15,528 bases of DNA from positions 1-15,528 of the forward strand of contig JBILTF010000053.1 in assembly GCA_044371675.1 (NCBI GenBank), read 5' to 3'. The notes beneath the pieces are model-generated. The model saw nothing but the letters and a program-made list of their open reading frames with translations. It had not been told where the DNA came from and did no database searches. This DNA comes from CAIZGX01 sp044371675. Lineage in GTDB: Bacteria > Bacteroidota > Bacteroidia > Flavobacteriales_D > Sanyastnellaceae. This document shows, piece after piece, positions 13,709 to 15,528 of the stretch (the stretch's first letter is position 1; every line of letters starts with the position of its first letter). Both the position numbers and the translations under genes were made by a program.

Positions 13709-14695
13709 CTAAAAAGAAGGACACGCTATTGTGCGGAACTTCGGTTTTCTTGGGCGACAATCGAAATTAATTCCCAAAGACACCTCGTGTGACCCGCCTG
13801 TGGCAGGTGTTAAAGCGCTGACAGTAATGTCATAACTATAACCTACACGAATGTTATCGTTTTGTAATCCCAATGTAGCAATGAAGCTATCGCTGTAACG
13901 CTGTCCAAATAACAAACCGCGGAACCAAACTCCAGCAACGATAGGACCTTTGGTTATGTACATACCCAGGTTTAATTGTTGGAATTCACCTTGACGGCGA
14001 TAAAGAATATTCGGAGAAAGCGTACTCGAGTCTTTATATTTTTGTTTGATAGGAATAACTGCTCCAGCGTGCACGGTATATTTCATTGGAAGACGAGAAG
14101 TACCTACAATCAAACTTTCGTTAGGCTCATTCAAGTGGTGAACGGCGAAACCTCCGTAAAAAGTTTGGCTAAAACCAAGAACTCCTGCTGAGAAATCAAT
14201 GTTTTTAACGCTTCCACCACGTGGTATATCGTTTGTTTCGTACACAAACCCTTTTCGCGGGTCGATCATATCTCCGAATGTAAGCTTGCTCCAATCCAAA
14301 GATTTTTGAAAGTATGAAGCTTGAAAACCAGCTTTTATACTGAATTTACGATTAATGGCTTGTTGGTAAGAGTAAATTCCACTAACTGTGGTAGTGTTTA
14401 ATGTGTTTTGCGCTGCACGGTCATTCATAACCATAATGCCTAAACCACCTGAAACCGTTTCAACGTGCTGGTCATAACTGGCACACGTTGTAACGTAAGC
14501 TCCTGTTAATGACGGCCATTGATTTCTGTAGTTCATTACAAAACGCGGGCATTTTGAAGTCCCCGCAAATGCTGGGTTCAAGTAAAGTGGGTTTGAGTAA
14601 AACTGAGTGAACTCGGGATCCTGGGCCATAACGTTAGTTGCACCCATTATACAGATCATGAACCCTAAGAATTTTAATTTCATCGCAATCTTCAT
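13709..14695 (-). CDS. PorP/SprF-family type IX secretion outer-membrane protein
   Basis: This 328-residue predicted outer-membrane beta-barrel belongs to the PorP/SprF family, whose members work with the T9SS and its surface cargo such as SprB. A signal peptide ends at TNVMA|QDPEF (about residue 24). The family hallmark QFYSNPLYLNPAFAGT lies at 31-46 and is followed by RNQWPSL. Glycine-rich amphipathic strands continue to the end. The ATG at 14695 or 14683 gives a normal signal peptide; an upstream reading from 14755 would add a non-signal extension. It is upstream of gldJ and divergent from porU, so a secretion role is likely. Which paralogue it is (PorP, SprF or another) cannot be settled, because the family is usually expanded in these genomes and no SprD/SprB-like partner is seen here. 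Confidence 0.92.
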   Translation of the reverse strand: MKIAMKLKFLGFMICIMGATNVMAQDPEFTQFYSNPLYLNPAFAGTSKCPRFVMNYRNQWPSLTGAYVTTCASYDQHVETVSGGLGIMVMNDRAAQNTLNTTTVSGIYSYQQAINRKFSIKAGFQASYFQKSLDWSKLTFGDMIDPRKGFVYETNDIPRGGSVKNIDFSAGVLGFSQTFYGGFAVHHLNEPNESLIVGTSRLPMKYTVHAGAVIPIKQKYKDSSTLSPNILYRRQGEFQQLNLGMYITKGPIVAGVWFRGLLFGQRYSDSFIATLGLQNDNIRVGYSYDITVSALTPATGGSHEVSLGINFDCRPRKPKFRTIACPSF

Positions 14696-14729
14696 CCGAA
14701 AGTTTGTAAAAAATATTGGATTTGAATAG

Positions 14730-14737
14730 CAATTATA
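14730..14737 (-). promoter_or_regulatory. Possible -7 box of the PorP/SprF-like gene
   Basis: On the minus strand TATAATTG is one base off TAnnTTTG, 34 bases before the ATG at 14695. A TTTG is found 15 bases upstream, slightly closer than usual. Confidence 0.35.
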
Positions 14738-14785
14738 CAACATTTTTGCTTTCAAATAACATGAGGACTAAACAATAAATTGGAA

Positions 14786-14793
14786 TAACTTTG
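14786..14793 (+). promoter_or_regulatory. -7 promoter box of porU
   Basis: TAACTTTG matches TAnnTTTG perfectly, 39 bases before the porU ATG, and is identical to the box before the permease gene. The leader contains the short inverted pair GAGG/CCTC in its surroundings but no clear riboswitch or Shine-Dalgarno sequence. Confidence 0.5.
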
Positions 14794-14832
14794 GTTATTG
14801 GCAGGCCTCAAAGCAAAACCTCAGACGATTAA

Positions 14833-15528
14833 ATGCGAACGATTAAGTTATTAATACTATGTTTTTCAGCTATTTGTTTAGCGAATGCCTCGGCGCAAGA
14901 AATACTTGTACCTGAACAAAAGATTCAGTGGCTAGACATTCAACAAAACGGGACCAATTACTCTGTGGTCGTTGATCTTTGTCCCTCCCTTATTATTTCT
15001 AACAGCTCCACTCTTCCTTTTTTCGCTTTTCGGGCTTCTGCATCAAAAGGTGAAAAACATATCGCACCGGTTTTAGCTAACGTGTCAAGTACAGAAATAA
15101 GCTCAATCTATTTCGACTATGATCAACTTCAATTGATAACAGATGATTTTCGTGTTGAAGTTGAATCGGTTCAATCCGACGTGAAAAACAATCAGGTCGT
15201 TACAGTAATTCCTTTTAGAAAAAGAAATGGGAAAATAGAGCGTCTGCTATCTTTCGAAGTTTTGGCCACAACTTCTTTCAGCGACAATCAGAAAAACAAT
15301 TACACATATGCTGAGCACAGCGTCCTGTCGGACGGTGATGTGTACAAAATTGCCATTGCGAAAGATGGCGTTTATAGAATTGACCGCAGCTTTTTAGAAG
15401 GTCTTGGCATTTCTCTTTCTGAATTGGATCCAAATACCATTAATATTTACGGAAATGGTGGGGCTCTTATTCCAGAAAAAAACTTCCTAGATAAAGCGGA
15501 TGATTTAGTGAAAAACGCCATTCATATT
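14833..15528 (+). CDS. porU: T9SS C-terminal signal peptidase PorU, N-terminal part
   Basis: The first 232 codons of an open frame that runs off the right edge. Residues 1-21 are a signal peptide (MRTIKLLILCFSAICLANASA|Q). A propeptide-like beta-rich region follows. Residues at about 166-230 read LSDGDVYKIAIAKDGVYRID, then LDPNTINIYGNGG, PEKNF and DDLVKNAIHI. These follow the PorU N-terminal pattern SGxWYKIAVxKTGVYKI ... IYGNGG ... DDL.EN. PorU is the gingipain-family cysteine protease at the outer surface that removes the C-terminal T9SS signal and attaches cargo to A-LPS or releases it. The catalytic Cys/His domain is beyond the window. It is divergent from the PorP/SprF-like gene and has its own -7 box. 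Neighbouring gldJ supports the call. Confidence 0.88.
   Translation, partial: MRTIKLLILCFSAICLANASAQEILVPEQKIQWLDIQQNGTNYSVVVDLCPSLIISNSSTLPFFAFRASASKGEKHIAPVLANVSSTEISSIYFDYDQLQLITDDFRVEVESVQSDVKNNQVVTVIPFRKRNGKIERLLSFEVLATTSFSDNQKNNYTYAEHSVLSDGDVYKIAIAKDGVYRIDRSFLEGLGISLSELDPNTINIYGNGGALIPEKNFLDKADDLVKNAIHI

Noticed and set aside
14821..14832. A riboswitch or long regulated leader before porU
   Set aside because: The leader after the -7 box is only about 30 bases, too short for a known riboswitch, and no stable fold was seen.

Overview
The window looks like chromosomal core sequence from a member of the Bacteroidota, most likely the Flavobacteriia/Flavobacteriales. The evidence is a type IX secretion/gliding gene group (porU, a PorP/SprF-family protein, gldJ), start codons without Shine-Dalgarno sequences, and repeated matches to the Bacteroidota -7 promoter box TAnnTTTG just upstream of genes. 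I cannot name the genus from sequence alone. No insertion sequence, phage gene, CRISPR array, tRNA or rRNA was seen. Coding density is high and no gap between genes exceeds about 150 bases.

Layout from left to right. (1) The 3' end of a PduO-type cobalamin adenosyltransferase (+) converges on a two-gene minus-strand unit: a secreted NamZ/DUF1343 (GH171-type) peptidoglycan hexosaminidase followed by a small secreted MORN/YwqK-like repeat protein. (2) A divergent plus-strand unit carries a LolC/LolE-type ABC permease with an unusually large periplasmic insert, then a CBS-core cystathionine beta-synthase/cysteine synthase. (3) rocD (-) converges on that unit and diverges from ndk (+). ndk is followed by a strong terminator and icd (+). 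(4) A small lipoprotein gene (-) converges on icd and diverges from a LuxE/PaaK-like acyl-activating enzyme (+). (5) A long minus-strand stretch holds PorP/SprF-like gene, gldJ, terminator, murF and tyrS. (6) porU (+) starts divergently from the PorP/SprF-like gene and runs off the right edge.

Functionally this is mostly housekeeping: amino-acid metabolism (CBS-type enzyme, ornithine aminotransferase), nucleotide balance (Ndk), central carbon/NADPH supply (Icd), translation (TyrS) and the cell envelope (MurF, NamZ, Lol-type permease, lipoprotein). The right third is the T9SS neighbourhood. PorU is the sortase that processes secreted proteins, GldJ is an outer-membrane lipoprotein of the secretion/motility apparatus, and PorP/SprF-family proteins are outer-membrane partners of that apparatus.

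I did not find a convincing undescribed system. The most useful oddities are a TyrS whose class I HIGH signature reads GVGN, the insert in the Lol-type permease, terminator T-tracts that double as -7 promoter boxes, and a 12-codon ORF plus hairpin upstream of a bidirectional terminator.
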